Shown piece by piece: positions 24,883 through 35,200 of a stretch of 64,000 nt of DNA (the first letter of the stretch is position 1; every line of letters begins with the position of its first letter). Origin of the DNA: Prevotella sp. tf2-5 (lineage in GTDB: Bacteria; Bacteroidota; Bacteroidia; Bacteroidales; Bacteroidaceae); contig NZ_FOWK01000013.1 in the NCBI RefSeq assembly GCF_900115435.1, positions 44,584-108,583 on the forward strand. The letters are read 5' to 3'. A program made the translations under genes and the position numbers. The notes beneath the pieces are model-generated. The model worked only from the letters and a program-made list of their open reading frames with translations. It was not told the DNA's origin and ran no database searches.

Positions 24883-26343
24883 ATGGGTACTAAACTGAAT
24901 GTAATAGGTAAAATAGATTTAGAGGCATTAAACCAGTCATCGTATAGGCCAGTAGATCCAAGTCAACCTTTTAAGATATTAAGCATTAAGGTGTCCTTTT
25001 GGGAACAGGAATCCTTATTATTGGATTTTGGTGAGATTGAAGATGAGAATGTAGACGGTGACCGATACTTTTCTCTGTTCATCGGTAAGAATGGTTTAGG
25101 AAAGAGCATGTTCCTTTGCGAGATAATAGAGTTCTTGGTGGCTGCCAGCAAAGGTTCCAATCTCGTATCTACCAAGAAAATGGTAAATATTCAGGCAATG
25201 ACCTATACTATCGGTGGAAGGAGATTTACTGTCACTCGAAATGGTGAAGGTGATTTTATTTATCAAGACGGTCTGAAAACCATAAGGCGGAATAAAGTTG
25301 AATTCCCACTGATTATTGCTTCAACAATGGGGATGTTTGACAAATTCCCACTTAGTACCTATAGTTGGAAGAAAGGATATTATAATGTAGACTTTTACCG
25401 CTATGTTGGTCCTAAGGCGAATACCAATCTTTATTCGACCAAGACGAACCTGATGTTTCAGATGTTAGGTAATCTGAGGGATTTGAAACGTAAACAGCAA
25501 ATGACAAAAGTTGCTGAGATTCTTAATTTTATTGGGTATGATTCAAAAATCACCGTAAAATATAAAATCAAGACTACCTCTGAAGAATCATCTGGAAACA
25601 CAAAAGGGCTGAAATCTGCCACCCGGGCATATATGGACAGTATGAAGAAAGGGGAAGTCTTAGAGGAGTCTGTGGATTTCAGGAAAGACACGATGCCTCA
25701 TGTACGACAGATGTACTTCCGTGAGATTGGTGAGATGAAGCAAAAAGGCTTCCTGACTTCCTATGAGTGCTATCTTTACCAAAATGGTACACCAATCGAA
25801 TGCAATCATCTCAGTTCTGGTGAGTTTAATATGCTTAGTATGGTAATGAGTGTAGTGATGACATCAAAGAAGACACATCTTCTCATATTGCTTGACGAGC
25901 CAGAAATAAGTCACCATCCGAATTGGCAAATGGAGATTATTGACAATCTGGACTGTGCTTTGAGTGATTACAAGTGTCATTTTCTGATAGCAACGCACAG
26001 CCATTTTCTGGTGTCTGACTTACCGTTGGGAAGATCTACCGTCATGGATATTGAACGGTATCCTGATGGGAAAATAGAGATTAATAAACTATTGGCTGAC
26101 ACTTATGGATGGAGTGCGGAGGAAGTGCTGCTTAAAGCGTTCAAGATGCCTACAGACAGGAACAAATATCTGGCCGAGATAGTAGGAAAACTGATGTCGG
26201 GTATTGCTGATAAAAGTATAAAGCGAGAAGACGTAAATGAGCAGTTGCAATTTCTTAAAAAAGTGTCGATACATTTGTCTGATGTAGACCCCATGAAGGA
26301 AATCATATCCACTATCATTGGCACATTCGAGCGATATGACTGA
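24883..26343 (+). CDS. Septu-like (PtuA-type) ATPase
   Basis: 486 aa ABC/RecF-like ATPase. Walker A is GKNGLGKS (about residue 68), the ABC-type signature is LSSGEF (about 308), Walker B is LLDEPEISHHP (about 335), and the H-loop is ATHSH (about 371). The next gene, an HNH nuclease, overlaps it by 8 bases. An ATPase paired with an HNH nuclease is the arrangement of Septu anti-phage systems (PtuA/PtuB). It shares a long C-terminal block (TYGWSAEEVLLK, TDRNKYLAE, DVDPMK) with the ATPase at 57 kb. Confidence 0.75.
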   Translation: MGTKLNVIGKIDLEALNQSSYRPVDPSQPFKILSIKVSFWEQESLLLDFGEIEDENVDGDRYFSLFIGKNGLGKSMFLCEIIEFLVAASKGSNLVSTKKMVNIQAMTYTIGGRRFTVTRNGEGDFIYQDGLKTIRRNKVEFPLIIASTMGMFDKFPLSTYSWKKGYYNVDFYRYVGPKANTNLYSTKTNLMFQMLGNLRDLKRKQQMTKVAEILNFIGYDSKITVKYKIKTTSEESSGNTKGLKSATRAYMDSMKKGEVLEESVDFRKDTMPHVRQMYFREIGEMKQKGFLTSYECYLYQNGTPIECNHLSSGEFNMLSMVMSVVMTSKKTHLLILLDEPEISHHPNWQMEIIDNLDCALSDYKCHFLIATHSHFLVSDLPLGRSTVMDIERYPDGKIEINKLLADTYGWSAEEVLLKAFKMPTDRNKYLAEIVGKLMSGIADKSIKREDVNEQLQFLKKVSIHLSDVDPMKEIISTIIGTFERYD

Positions 26344-27010
26344 CAGAGAGGATTTTATTATCGACAGGCCTTACACATTGACGGGGGATGACATAAAGGC
26401 CATAAATGCTGCCAGTCCTGGTGAGAACGACAAGGATGATTGGGAGAAAGATGATTTAGATGACTTCAAGGAGCGATTGCGCGATTATCTTTGGGAACAC
26501 CAGAATGGCAGATGTGCCTATTGCAGATTGAAGCTACATGACCATATAGCAACGCCTGAGATAGAGCATATCGTTCCGAAGAGCAAGAAACCTCAGTGGA
26601 TGTATGAACCGTTTAACCTATGCTTGTCATGTAAACGGTGTAACACCATTAAAGGATATAGGAAGAAAATATTGGAAGATTTGGCTGTAAATGCGACGTC
26701 GCTCCCACACGCATCAGATGACTATAGGCTTATTCATCCGTATATCGATAGATACTCAGACAATATAGAATTGCTGGATGGTATTATCTACAGGGGCAAA
26801 ACGACAAAGGGAGAAAACACCATTAAAATCTGTGGGCTTGACAGATTCCAGGTCGCTGCAGCACGTGCAGATGCCCTCATAGCAAAAAACTCAAATGAAT
26901 ATGTGCGGCTCATGCTCCTGATAGAGAATCCGAGATATAAAGGTCTCGTCAAGAACATGGGTGCTTTTAAAAAACGCATAAAACTCATCATAAGGGATTA
27001 TGTCAAGTGA
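26336..27010 (+). CDS. Septu-like (PtuB-type) HNH nuclease
   Basis: 224 aa from ATG 26336; a further in-frame start 18 bases upstream lies deep in the ATPase gene and is less likely. The HNH core is CAYCRLKL, IEHIVPKS and CLSCKRCN: two CxxC zinc pairs with the catalytic His in EHIVPKS. It would cut nucleic acid when released or activated by the ATPase. It is clearly related to the HNH gene at 58.7 kb (shared start DFIIDRPYTLTG versus DFVINRPYDLTG). Confidence 0.78.
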   Translation: MTDREDFIIDRPYTLTGDDIKAINAASPGENDKDDWEKDDLDDFKERLRDYLWEHQNGRCAYCRLKLHDHIATPEIEHIVPKSKKPQWMYEPFNLCLSCKRCNTIKGYRKKILEDLAVNATSLPHASDDYRLIHPYIDRYSDNIELLDGIIYRGKTTKGENTIKICGLDRFQVAAARADALIAKNSNEYVRLMLLIENPRYKGLVKNMGAFKKRIKLIIRDYVK

Positions 27011-27167
27011 TTCCGATTTCAAGTGAATGAAAGGGAAACAAACTATTAATCAACAAATTTCTTTATGAGGAACAGGGGGACGGGTACTGAAGTGAACCCC
27101 AGAAGTTGGCCACAACCGTTTTTATGGGTTTCTTGCAACAAAACAATCTGAAAATTAAAAATAAATT

Positions 27168-28196
27168 ATGGCGCAGACATATAGTTTAGCACTTTATTCA
27201 ATTACTATTCATAGATTAGGTAATCGTGATGACAGGCTTGTTTTGACGGATTTCGATAATGGTAAAAATTTGTATGATATAGCCTGTGATATGCTTAGTT
27301 CTATTAAGTATGAAAAAGAAATAGAGCAGGAAAAAGTGAATCTGTCTCAGAAAAACGATAAGACTGAAAAACGTTTCTTTAGGATAATGAAAAGTTCTAA
27401 GGGAGAAGATATCTTAAATCCTCGGAAGCCTTATCTTACAGGATTTATTGAATCAGGAGAGTATGGCACGGAAGAGAATATCGTAAATGTAGAGACTGGT
27501 GAAACAAAGGAGAAAAAAGAAAAAGATGCATTATTACGACCTTTCTATTTTATGCTTTATGTGCCTCAAGGTGCTAAAAAGGCGGTTCTCATATTAGAGC
27601 GGATCAGTAATTTGGGCATTATGACAGTTTTCGAGAAAAAGTTGAGAGAGGCTATTTCTGGTAAAATTGGTGCTGATATAAGAGACTTTGTTATTACGAT
27701 TGAACCGATGGCTCTCGAGTCTGTTTTGAAAAGGCATATCAATACAATTGGTGGTGCTAAAAAGGTTATTTTTAATCATGTCAGATTAACTGATATCACT
27801 CCGTCAAAGCTCTCTGACGGTAATCTTAATGATGGTGAAATACATAACATGCAAATAACACTGAATGCTCCCAGGAACAAGAGTATAAATATCATGTCAT
27901 GGTTTCAAAAAGTGAAAGAGTCTTTTGATCAAAAGAAAATCAGAAAGAGAACGAATATATGTTCAGTTTCCGGAGTAGAATACCAGAATGTCAAGTTTGA
28001 AGTCGAAATAGGTGGAGCACCGAGAACCATCTCAATGCAAGATATAGGAAAGCTGGGTACGTATCTTGATATTACTAATGAGGTAGAGTTGGATAGGAAT
28101 TATTATCCGACTTTTGCTTCTGTAGACAGGCAAGCTAATATTTTGATCAGTGATATAAAACAGCAATTGGAGAATAGTATTAAGGATGAAAAATAG
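27168..28196 (+). CDS. Unknown protein paired with an AbiC-like gene
   Basis: 342 aa, not recognised. No transmembrane segment and no nuclease or ATPase motif is visible. Lysine/glutamate-rich stretches occur near residues 40-65 and 110-125. It overlaps the membrane AbiC-like gene by 11 bases, so the two are probably translated together. The upstream 150 bases contain a GGGGGACGGGTACTG REP-like block near 27067. Confidence 0.6.
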   Translation: MAQTYSLALYSITIHRLGNRDDRLVLTDFDNGKNLYDIACDMLSSIKYEKEIEQEKVNLSQKNDKTEKRFFRIMKSSKGEDILNPRKPYLTGFIESGEYGTEENIVNVETGETKEKKEKDALLRPFYFMLYVPQGAKKAVLILERISNLGIMTVFEKKLREAISGKIGADIRDFVITIEPMALESVLKRHINTIGGAKKVIFNHVRLTDITPSKLSDGNLNDGEIHNMQITLNAPRNKSINIMSWFQKVKESFDQKKIRKRTNICSVSGVEYQNVKFEVEIGGAPRTISMQDIGKLGTYLDITNEVELDRNYYPTFASVDRQANILISDIKQQLENSIKDEK

Positions 28197-29040
28197 GTTT
28201 TCTCACATATTTCTTTTGCTTACGTTTCTCGTGACAATGATCTGTTTTGTCACGATAGCGGTTTCGCTGATTTCAAAGGCTGACTGGGATAATGGTGCAT
28301 TCTCGAAAGATACCATGGGAAATATTGGCGACTTTTTGTCGGGTACTTTGGGCGTGCTACTGTCATTTGTTTCTTTCCTCTTGATGTGGAAGACATTTGC
28401 TACGCAATATAGACAGTTTGAAAGGCAGAATGAATTACAGAATCAAGCATCTTTTGAGACAACTTATTTTAACCTGCTGTTATCATTGGATCAAGTAAGA
28501 AAAGAGGCTGTCATAAAATTGGAGGAGGAAAGTAAATGCTGTTCAATTTTCAAATGGTATCAGCTCTTTATAATGACTGCTTTTACATCAAAAGATGAGA
28601 TGATAATTGGTTCGGATGACGTGCAATCTCAGGTCGAGGCTACTCAAGGGGTTGTGGCAAAGTGTTATGAGGACTTCATTGATGACAATGGATATATCGG
28701 ATTCTACTTCAGATTTGTATACAATACCATTAAGTTTGCTATTAGCTATTGGAATAACTACGATGTAAGCCGGAAATATACAGACTTACTTTGTGCCAAA
28801 CTGTCTGACGAAGAACTTGCATTGCTTTTCTATAATGCCATTTCAAAGTATGGAAGGGATCAAAATGAATATTTACATTTTAAGGACATCTTGGATAAAT
28901 ATCAAGTATTTGAGAATTTAAATCCTGATTATCTGATAGATAGATCTCACTTCCGTTTCTATCCTCATACAGATTTCAAATTCCTCACCCGCGATGAAAG
29001 GAAACGTTTCTTGATTGACCACAATAGCATAAAGAAATAG
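28186..29040 (+). CDS. Putative membrane abortive-infection protein (AbiC-like)
   Basis: 284 aa with two N-terminal membrane segments (about residues 7-28 and 46-68), a linker helix (FATQYRQFERQNELQNQ) and a soluble part beginning FETTYFNLLLSLDQVRKE. This architecture matches the family annotated as putative phage abortive infection protein. A second member lies at 35.6 kb. Expected site: inner membrane with a cytoplasmic C-terminal domain. The mechanism of the family is not known. Confidence 0.7.
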   Translation: MKNRFSHIFLLLTFLVTMICFVTIAVSLISKADWDNGAFSKDTMGNIGDFLSGTLGVLLSFVSFLLMWKTFATQYRQFERQNELQNQASFETTYFNLLLSLDQVRKEAVIKLEEESKCCSIFKWYQLFIMTAFTSKDEMIIGSDDVQSQVEATQGVVAKCYEDFIDDNGYIGFYFRFVYNTIKFAISYWNNYDVSRKYTDLLCAKLSDEELALLFYNAISKYGRDQNEYLHFKDILDKYQVFENLNPDYLIDRSHFRFYPHTDFKFLTRDERKRFLIDHNSIKK

Positions 29041-29164
29041 TCTTTATTTGATTATATATATCAATAATGACTTGAATATTAAAAATATATTATAGGTCTT
29101 AACAAGGAAACAGAGGGATGAGTCCCCGTTATTTTTGAAACGGGGGTAAGCTGTCAATTTTGAC

Positions 29165-29389
29165 GTGTTGTGTATGAGTTGGGAAAGTGATACCTTTGGT
29201 CTCGTTTTAAGAATGAGACAAATGGTATACAGCAGTAAAGCTTTCGAGAACCTTTGTTTTTTGTATCAGACCAAAGGTCTTCCCAAGAACATCTTGATAG
29301 AGAAGTCCTGTACAAAGCACGAAGTTGACTTTCCGACTTTCGATAAATGGTACAGGAAGACGCATAAGAGGTTTTATCCGGTAACTTGA
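29165..29389 (+). pseudogene. Possible IS66-type accessory ORF remnant
   Basis: The 74-codon frame has LPKNILIEKSCTKHEVDF followed by FDKWYRKTHKRFYPV. That resembles the 'small ORF' of Bacteroidetes IS66-like elements (helix, then a WY-x-x-T segment and a PV end). No transposase or inverted repeats are found next to it. It is probably a leftover of a mobile element; it could instead be a small unrelated protein. Confidence 0.4.
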
Positions 29390-29468
29390 ATGAGTATAAC
29401 TTCCAAAGTATGAGGATTGGGATTAGTGAGCCGAAAAGTTAAATAATTAGAGCAAATTTAGACTTATT

Positions 29469-29500
29469 TTTGGAAATTTCATTGAAAATTAGTATTTTTG
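29469..29500 (+). promoter_or_regulatory. Bacteroidetes-type promoter of the PARIS-like operon
   Basis: TATTTTTG at 29493-29500 fits the -7 element TAnnTTTG, with a TTTG block 20 bases upstream (29469-29472) as the -33 element. The first gene of the operon starts 27 bases downstream. Confidence 0.6.
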
Positions 29501-29527
29501 CAAAGTACAATTGCAGAATAATTCAGT

Positions 29528-29902
29528 ATGGTAAATGTAAGCATAGATATGGAAACAATAGCTGCTGCATGGGAGAAGGCCCGTACGGTGGAAGGCTTTG
29601 ATGCTGACATTTTTCGGAAGGATGCTTGTGGAGCCTGGATACAAAAAGACATGTTCTTACAGTATGGGAGTATGTATGGCTGGGGAGTCGACTTAATTCT
29701 TCCGGCTTCTTTGGGAGGTAAAGTCGTCCCTGAAAATATCAGGGCTCTTAATTGTCATAACTTAAAAAGTAAAGGAAGCGATTATCCTAGTTATAAGGCA
29801 GTATATACTGCAGATGGCTTGAAAAATAAAGATACTGAACTTTTTCTTACAGTAAATAAAATAGTACGCGGTAAACTCAAAACTCTTTTTGAAAATGCTT
29901 AA
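29528..29902 (+). CDS. HNH-like protein with altered active site, leading the PARIS-like operon
   Basis: 124 aa. It follows the layout of small Bacteroidetes HNH proteins (DACGAWIQKD, then YGWGVDLILPASLGGKV and ENIRALNCHNLKSKGSD), but the expected DH of the W-x-x-D-H-I-x-P motif reads DL, so the catalytic His is gone. It overlaps the ATPase gene by 8 bases. The fold may serve for binding nucleic acid or as an inhibitor or trigger for the following two genes. Confidence 0.6.
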   Translation: MVNVSIDMETIAAAWEKARTVEGFDADIFRKDACGAWIQKDMFLQYGSMYGWGVDLILPASLGGKVVPENIRALNCHNLKSKGSDYPSYKAVYTADGLKNKDTELFLTVNKIVRGKLKTLFENA

Positions 29903-31034
29903 ACATATATCCATAAAAAAACTATTCCAATTATACGACTATGAGATTGACCTGACTGCTAGTGAAGGCAATCCAATTCAAAATATGATGTTTCTTACAG
30001 GTCCGAATGGCATGGGAAAATCAACCATATTGAAAAGTGTTGCTCATGTTTATAAGGGTGAGTTAGGTGCTTTTTCGACATTCCCGTTCGAAACTATGAC
30101 GTTTGATTTTGATTCTTGTCGGCTAATGGTATCACAACAGGTGGATTTTGAAGTTGCCGAGGTAGATAGTGATATATCAGCAGAGAAAACAGTAAGAATA
30201 TCATGTGACTTCTTGACAAAAGGGCAAAAACCTGTATCGGAACATGGAGAATGGGCTTATAAAGATGGTCTGAAATTAGCAATTCCAGTGTGTATGCCTA
30301 ATATGGAAATGTATTTTAATAGTCATAAATGTTTATATATTTCCGATCATCGGTTACAGGAGAATGTGGACGATGCAGTGGTTCACCCAGAGTTTATTAT
30401 AAACGTACTAAGAACCATACAAGCAAAGCTTACGGAAGGTTTTGCTATGCCTCCAGGTGCTGTAGTTGGATGGAGTGGAAGCATGGAAGAGCGGATAAAC
30501 AAGGTGAAAGAGACAATGAAACTTTTAAGTGATTGCGATGTCGTAATTCCAATTGACCTAGATGTTTTAGAAAATGAAAATAATGTTTCTGATCACCTGT
30601 TGATAGGCTGTGAAAGGGCTATCAATAATTGTGGGACATTGTTGCTGAGACTGCAGGGCTTCCAGATGTTTATGGAGTCGAGTAAATTTTTAGGTAAGAC
30701 CTTTCGTATAACGATGGCTAACGGTTTGCAGTTTTATGCTCAAAATGAGGATAAGACAATGTTGGGATTCAGTCAGCTTTCATTGGGTGAAAAACATATT
30801 ATAAGTCAGATTTACACTATGTTTTTTTCACCGATTCCTTATCAATTGGTTCTTGTTGATGAGCCAGAACTTTCGTTTCACTTAATGTGGCAGATGCAGT
30901 ATCTGAACAACATAAAGGCTGTGCAGAATATGCGTAAGTGTGCTTTTCTGATTGCTACCCACTCTACGCAGGTATTCGAGGGAAAGTTTGAATTGGCTAC
31001 AGATTTGTTTACACAATCGCAACAATCAGAATGA
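29895..31034 (+). CDS. PARIS-like AAA15-type ATPase (AriA-like)
   Basis: 379 aa from ATG 29895; the TTG at 29889 is less likely. Walker A is TGPNGMGKST (about residues 35-44), the signature region is QLSLGEKH (about 297), Walker B is VLVDEPELSFH (about 319) and the H-loop is IATHST. It overlaps the downstream DUF4435-type gene by 4 bases. An AAA15 ATPase beside a DUF4435 protein is the arrangement of PARIS anti-phage systems, in which a phage anti-restriction trigger activates the Toprim-type effector. Confidence 0.7.
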   Translation: MLKHISIKKLFQLYDYEIDLTASEGNPIQNMMFLTGPNGMGKSTILKSVAHVYKGELGAFSTFPFETMTFDFDSCRLMVSQQVDFEVAEVDSDISAEKTVRISCDFLTKGQKPVSEHGEWAYKDGLKLAIPVCMPNMEMYFNSHKCLYISDHRLQENVDDAVVHPEFIINVLRTIQAKLTEGFAMPPGAVVGWSGSMEERINKVKETMKLLSDCDVVIPIDLDVLENENNVSDHLLIGCERAINNCGTLLLRLQGFQMFMESSKFLGKTFRITMANGLQFYAQNEDKTMLGFSQLSLGEKHIISQIYTMFFSPIPYQLVLVDEPELSFHLMWQMQYLNNIKAVQNMRKCAFLIATHSTQVFEGKFELATDLFTQSQQSE

Positions 31035-31990
31035 GTGCACCTAAACACTGGGATTCTTTACAAAAGCTTCATTCATTACCGCCCAATGAGGAGTCAGACC
31101 TGAAGCTGGCTATTAACTCGCCTATGGGGCTTGTTACCCTGTGGGTGTTAGTAGAAGGTAATGCAGATCCATACTTTTATGAACGTATGTTCAATATGAC
31201 TTGGAGCAAGGTCGTAAAAGTTGGTAAGAAGGGAAAGGATGGTAAACTATATGGTGGCAACAAGGTGGTGATGGAGTTGGTTAACAATCTGTTGAATTTG
31301 GGGTTGACACAACGCATTATCGGCATTATCGACCGCGATTGGCGACCTTTCAAGAAAGACAGTAGGAAACCGTTACCCAAAAACATTTTTGAAACAGACT
31401 TGCGTGACCTCGAGATGACATTTCTTTCCATCTCAGCATTGAGGAATGCATTAGGACAGGAGATTGTAAGCACAATGAAACCTGACCATAAGAAATGGTT
31501 CAAGAACGGACATTGGTATAAGAAATGTGGCGATTGGTATAGAGACATCTGGGAACAATGTTGTATGGTATCACGCTATATGGGGTCGTTGCGCATCGTA
31601 GATTCTCATTTTGAACTGCCAAGGATTGACTTTGTAGCTCACGATTGTTGGGATGAAAAACAACATGTCCTGTATAATGGATGGGAGAACCGACTTTTCC
31701 ATATTGCTGAAAAACAATCAGGATGTTGTCACTTCAGATTGTTAGTCTATTGCTGGATGATTAGATACAAATATGACATTAATCACCGTTCAGTATATGA
31801 TGTATGTCGGGGGCATGATTTTTTGTCATTATTGTCAGAGATGCTCATCGATAAGTCTCACTACTCAGAGATGTGGATGACATTTTTCATGACGAAGGAG
31901 ATATCTGTAGCAGACATTAGGAATATGTGCCTTTACCAAAATATAGACAGATGGACAACTACAACAGGAGTTACAATGATGGCTCATTGA
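31031..31990 (+). CDS. DUF4435 protein, PARIS-like effector (AriB-like)
   Basis: 319 aa. LWVLVEGNADPYFYERMF (about residues 37-54) supplies the acidic residue of a Toprim-like site, RIIGIIDRDWRPF (about 97-109) the DxD, and IFETDLRDLEMTFL (about 119-132) a further conserved block of DUF4435. Family members act as the nuclease effector of PARIS. The gene is coupled to the ATPase. Activity here is inferred from those residues. Confidence 0.68.
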   Translation: MSAPKHWDSLQKLHSLPPNEESDLKLAINSPMGLVTLWVLVEGNADPYFYERMFNMTWSKVVKVGKKGKDGKLYGGNKVVMELVNNLLNLGLTQRIIGIIDRDWRPFKKDSRKPLPKNIFETDLRDLEMTFLSISALRNALGQEIVSTMKPDHKKWFKNGHWYKKCGDWYRDIWEQCCMVSRYMGSLRIVDSHFELPRIDFVAHDCWDEKQHVLYNGWENRLFHIAEKQSGCCHFRLLVYCWMIRYKYDINHRSVYDVCRGHDFLSLLSEMLIDKSHYSEMWMTFFMTKEISVADIRNMCLYQNIDRWTTTTGVTMMAH

Positions 31991-32047
31991 ATATATTCCC
32001 CTCTCGTTATTAGCACACAGGGCTTCTTAAAGGCTAATCTTTACAGA

Positions 32048-32167
32048 ATGGCTCGCTTTTACAATTTCTATTCTGGAAAAAGGAAAATAAGGAGAATGCC
32101 AAAGGGACAGCCAATTGAGAAATTATGGTTCAAGGTTAAAAAAGACTATTCAGTTAATACTATCTAA
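32048..32167 (+). CDS. Possible 39-aa basic small protein
   Basis: ATG at 32048 to TAA at 32165-32167 gives MARFYNFYSGKRKIRRMPKG followed by QPIEKLWFKVKKDY and an end in NTI. It is strongly basic and lies alone between the PARIS-like operon and the NACHT gene. There is no obvious ribosome-binding site, but Bacteroidetes rarely show one. It may be a real small protein or chance. Confidence 0.25.
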   Translation: MARFYNFYSGKRKIRRMPKGQPIEKLWFKVKKDYSVNTI

Positions 32168-32243
32168 AACAACAAATTCCAATATTAAAGTCAAATAATG
32201 CGAATGTTCTCTTACTTTAATAATATTAATAATTTCAAATACT

Positions 32244-35200
32244 ATGAATCAGCAGGAATTATTGTATAGAATATCTCAACTGTTTTCTCGTTTTACGGAA
32301 CAAGTTAAAATTCTCAATTCTAATGGGGATTTTAGTATAAATGTGCATGCTGAGAATATCTTAATAAAGATTCTAAATGTCATTTTTGATTGTGAGTTGA
32401 AGAATGTTAATTATGAGGAGAAAAAGAATTATCCAAGTATCGATCTTAGAGATCAGACCAAACGAATCGCCATACAAGTGACATCATCGCCTCATTTAGA
32501 GAAAATTAAACAAACTCTGTCAGGCTTTATTGATAATGAATTGTACAAAGATTATGACACGTTGTACATATACATTATAACAGAAAAACAAAAAACATAT
32601 AAACAGAGTGTTTTAAATGACATAATAGGAAGTAAGTTTTCCTTTTCTGCAGAGAGCATAATTGACAAAACAGACTTATTTATTAAATTGAATAAAATGA
32701 ACGACATTCAAAAGATAAAAACTGTATGTCAGTTGCTTGAAAAACAATTTGCAGATAATAGAGGTGAATATGATAAATGGAATTCATATTGCAAAGGATT
32801 ATATGAGTACGATCAATATGTCACAAAACTTTATACTTACTTTGATGTCAAAGGTTTTTCGCCACGTGTTAATAATACTGTGGTAAGATTGAATATTGAC
32901 AAAATATATGTGCCATTGACATTTAAGGTTGATGTTTCGAACAATGCTGACGAGGTTTCATCAAAGGGAGGAAAGTTCTCCTGTGATATTGTAACAGCAT
33001 TGGAGAACTATGAAAGATTAGTAATTTTGGGAGACCCTGGTTCTGGAAAATCTACATCATTAAAATACTTAGCATATTCTGTATGTTCCCAGAGAGCAGG
33101 TAGTAACGAATTGAAGTCATTCATTCCTGTACTTATAAAAGCTACTGAGTATGAAAGGTATCTTTCAGATACAGGACGAACTTTATCGGAATATATTATT
33201 GATAGTAATACTAAATATGGGTTGTTATTTTCGGAAGGCTTAGAAAATAACGAATTGATTGTTTTGTTTGATGGCTTGGATGAAATTAATGTGACTAATA
33301 AAAGACATGCCGTTGTTGATAAAATAAATTCGTTTATTGCCCAATATCCTAAAATAAAGATTGTCGTGTCATCAAGAATAGTCGGTTATAAGGAGACTCG
33401 GTTAAGTTTTGGTTTTTCCCATTTTGAGGTGGAAAAATTTTCTGACGATCAAATATTTTTGTTTATTAATAACTGGTATTCATCAATAGCTTTTTATTCA
33501 GATAAAAACCAAGATTATGCTTCGCAAGAGGCAGAAAACTTATATCGAAGTATTAAACAGAATTCGTCTGTCTATAGATTGGCATGTAATCCGCTGTTAA
33601 TGACAATCATTGCATTAATTTATTTTCAGGGGTGTAAATTACCGGAAAAGCGAGCACAATTATATGATATCTCAACATCAACTCTCTTGGATAATTGGGT
33701 TCAACTGAGGGCTAATCAGAATAATAACATAGATCGCGAAACGTTGATAGAACTATTGGCGATTATCGCCTTCCATATTCATGAGAATTATGCCTCAGGT
33801 CTAATACCTGAAAATGAATTAAGAGCCATTATAAAGAAAGAATATTTTAAAATATACCCATATCTATCTCCTAAAGAGTTGAAACAGGATATTAATGATA
33901 TTGTTTCTTTTTTAAGAGAAGACGCAGGATTTCTTTTTGAGAAAGGATATGACGAAAACGGTTTACCATTATTTGGCTTTGTCCATCTTACTTTTCAAGA
34001 ATATTATGCTGCCATAGAATTTAAAACGAAATGGAAAGAAGGGAGTATTATAGCTAATCTTAAAGACTATATTTATAATTATAGTTGGACGGAAGTTATA
34101 AAATTGGCGGCATCGCTATTTAAATTAAATGAGCCAGGTAGATTTGGACGCAGTTCTGTAACAAAGTTTGTCTCTGAAATTTTGAATGTTGAAGAGCTTC
34201 TTCCAGGAACCGCTCGCCCGATACAACTTGTTTGTCAGATATTGAATGAAGATGTAGAAATAGAATTTGATATGCTGAAAACAGTAGTAAATAACTTATT
34301 TAAACTCTTGTCATCAATTGATACTCCCAAAACAGGCTATCATACGGGTTATATCTCTGAGAGATGTTTTGCTATGCTTTTAACTACGACAATTTATCGG
34401 AAGTATATTCTTGATAGAATAGATGAAAGATTAAAGTCTAATACCTCTCCATTATTATCAGAAAGATTAATTTCTATATTAATGAATTCTTCGGATAATC
34501 AAGATGTTTATGATTATTTGTTGTCAATCTTGCATGGCAATCATGTTGAGATGAAAGAATATATGTATGAGTATAGAACAGTTCTACCTGTTGCATATAT
34601 TGTAAAGACTTCAGAGTTCCGCTCGGAAATTGTGAAATATGTAAATTCATCTGAGTTCTCAAAAAAATATAAAGGTCATCTACCAACTCAGTATTGCTGT
34701 TGTTTTAATGATGATATAGAAAATATGCTCCTTTCTATCAAACTAATAAGTGACGATAAAATAAAAAAGGATCTTATAAATTTCTATGTTTTTTCTTGGG
34801 GATTAGGTAATGTTGATAACCTGAAGGCTTATTATGAAGTTGTTAAGAAGAACTATCCTGATTTTAATTTAAAAAGAATAGAAAACCAATTGGTAAAACT
34901 TGAAAACTATAATTCTCGAGGTTTAGAGAAATATCCGATTCTTGAAATTAACAATACTGAAATATACAGGATTATAACAAATACTACTTCATATGCAATT
35001 ATGCATAAAGAGGAAATAACGATTTTAGATAGTCCTTTTAGACCTGCAGATTTCAAACCATTCTTAGGTAATAAGTCATCTTCTTTTGCCTATTTTTGCA
35101 ATATGGTAGTAGCTGCTGATAAAACTGATTCGAAAGAGATTTTAATTCATAATAATGAAGAATTGAAACTTTTGATGGAATATGGTCACACGATTCATTG

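Larger units (their letters stand above)
29041..29527. other. Intergenic region with hairpin, transposase remnant and promoter
   Basis: CCCCGTT/AACGGGG near 29121-29145 forms a strong hairpin followed by no clear T-run. The rest holds the 74-codon transposase-like remnant and the promoter in front of 29528, listed separately. Confidence 0.5.

Noticed and set aside
31177..31548. 123-codon minus-strand frame
   Set aside because: Antisense of the DUF4435 gene, which has recognisable conserved blocks on the plus strand.
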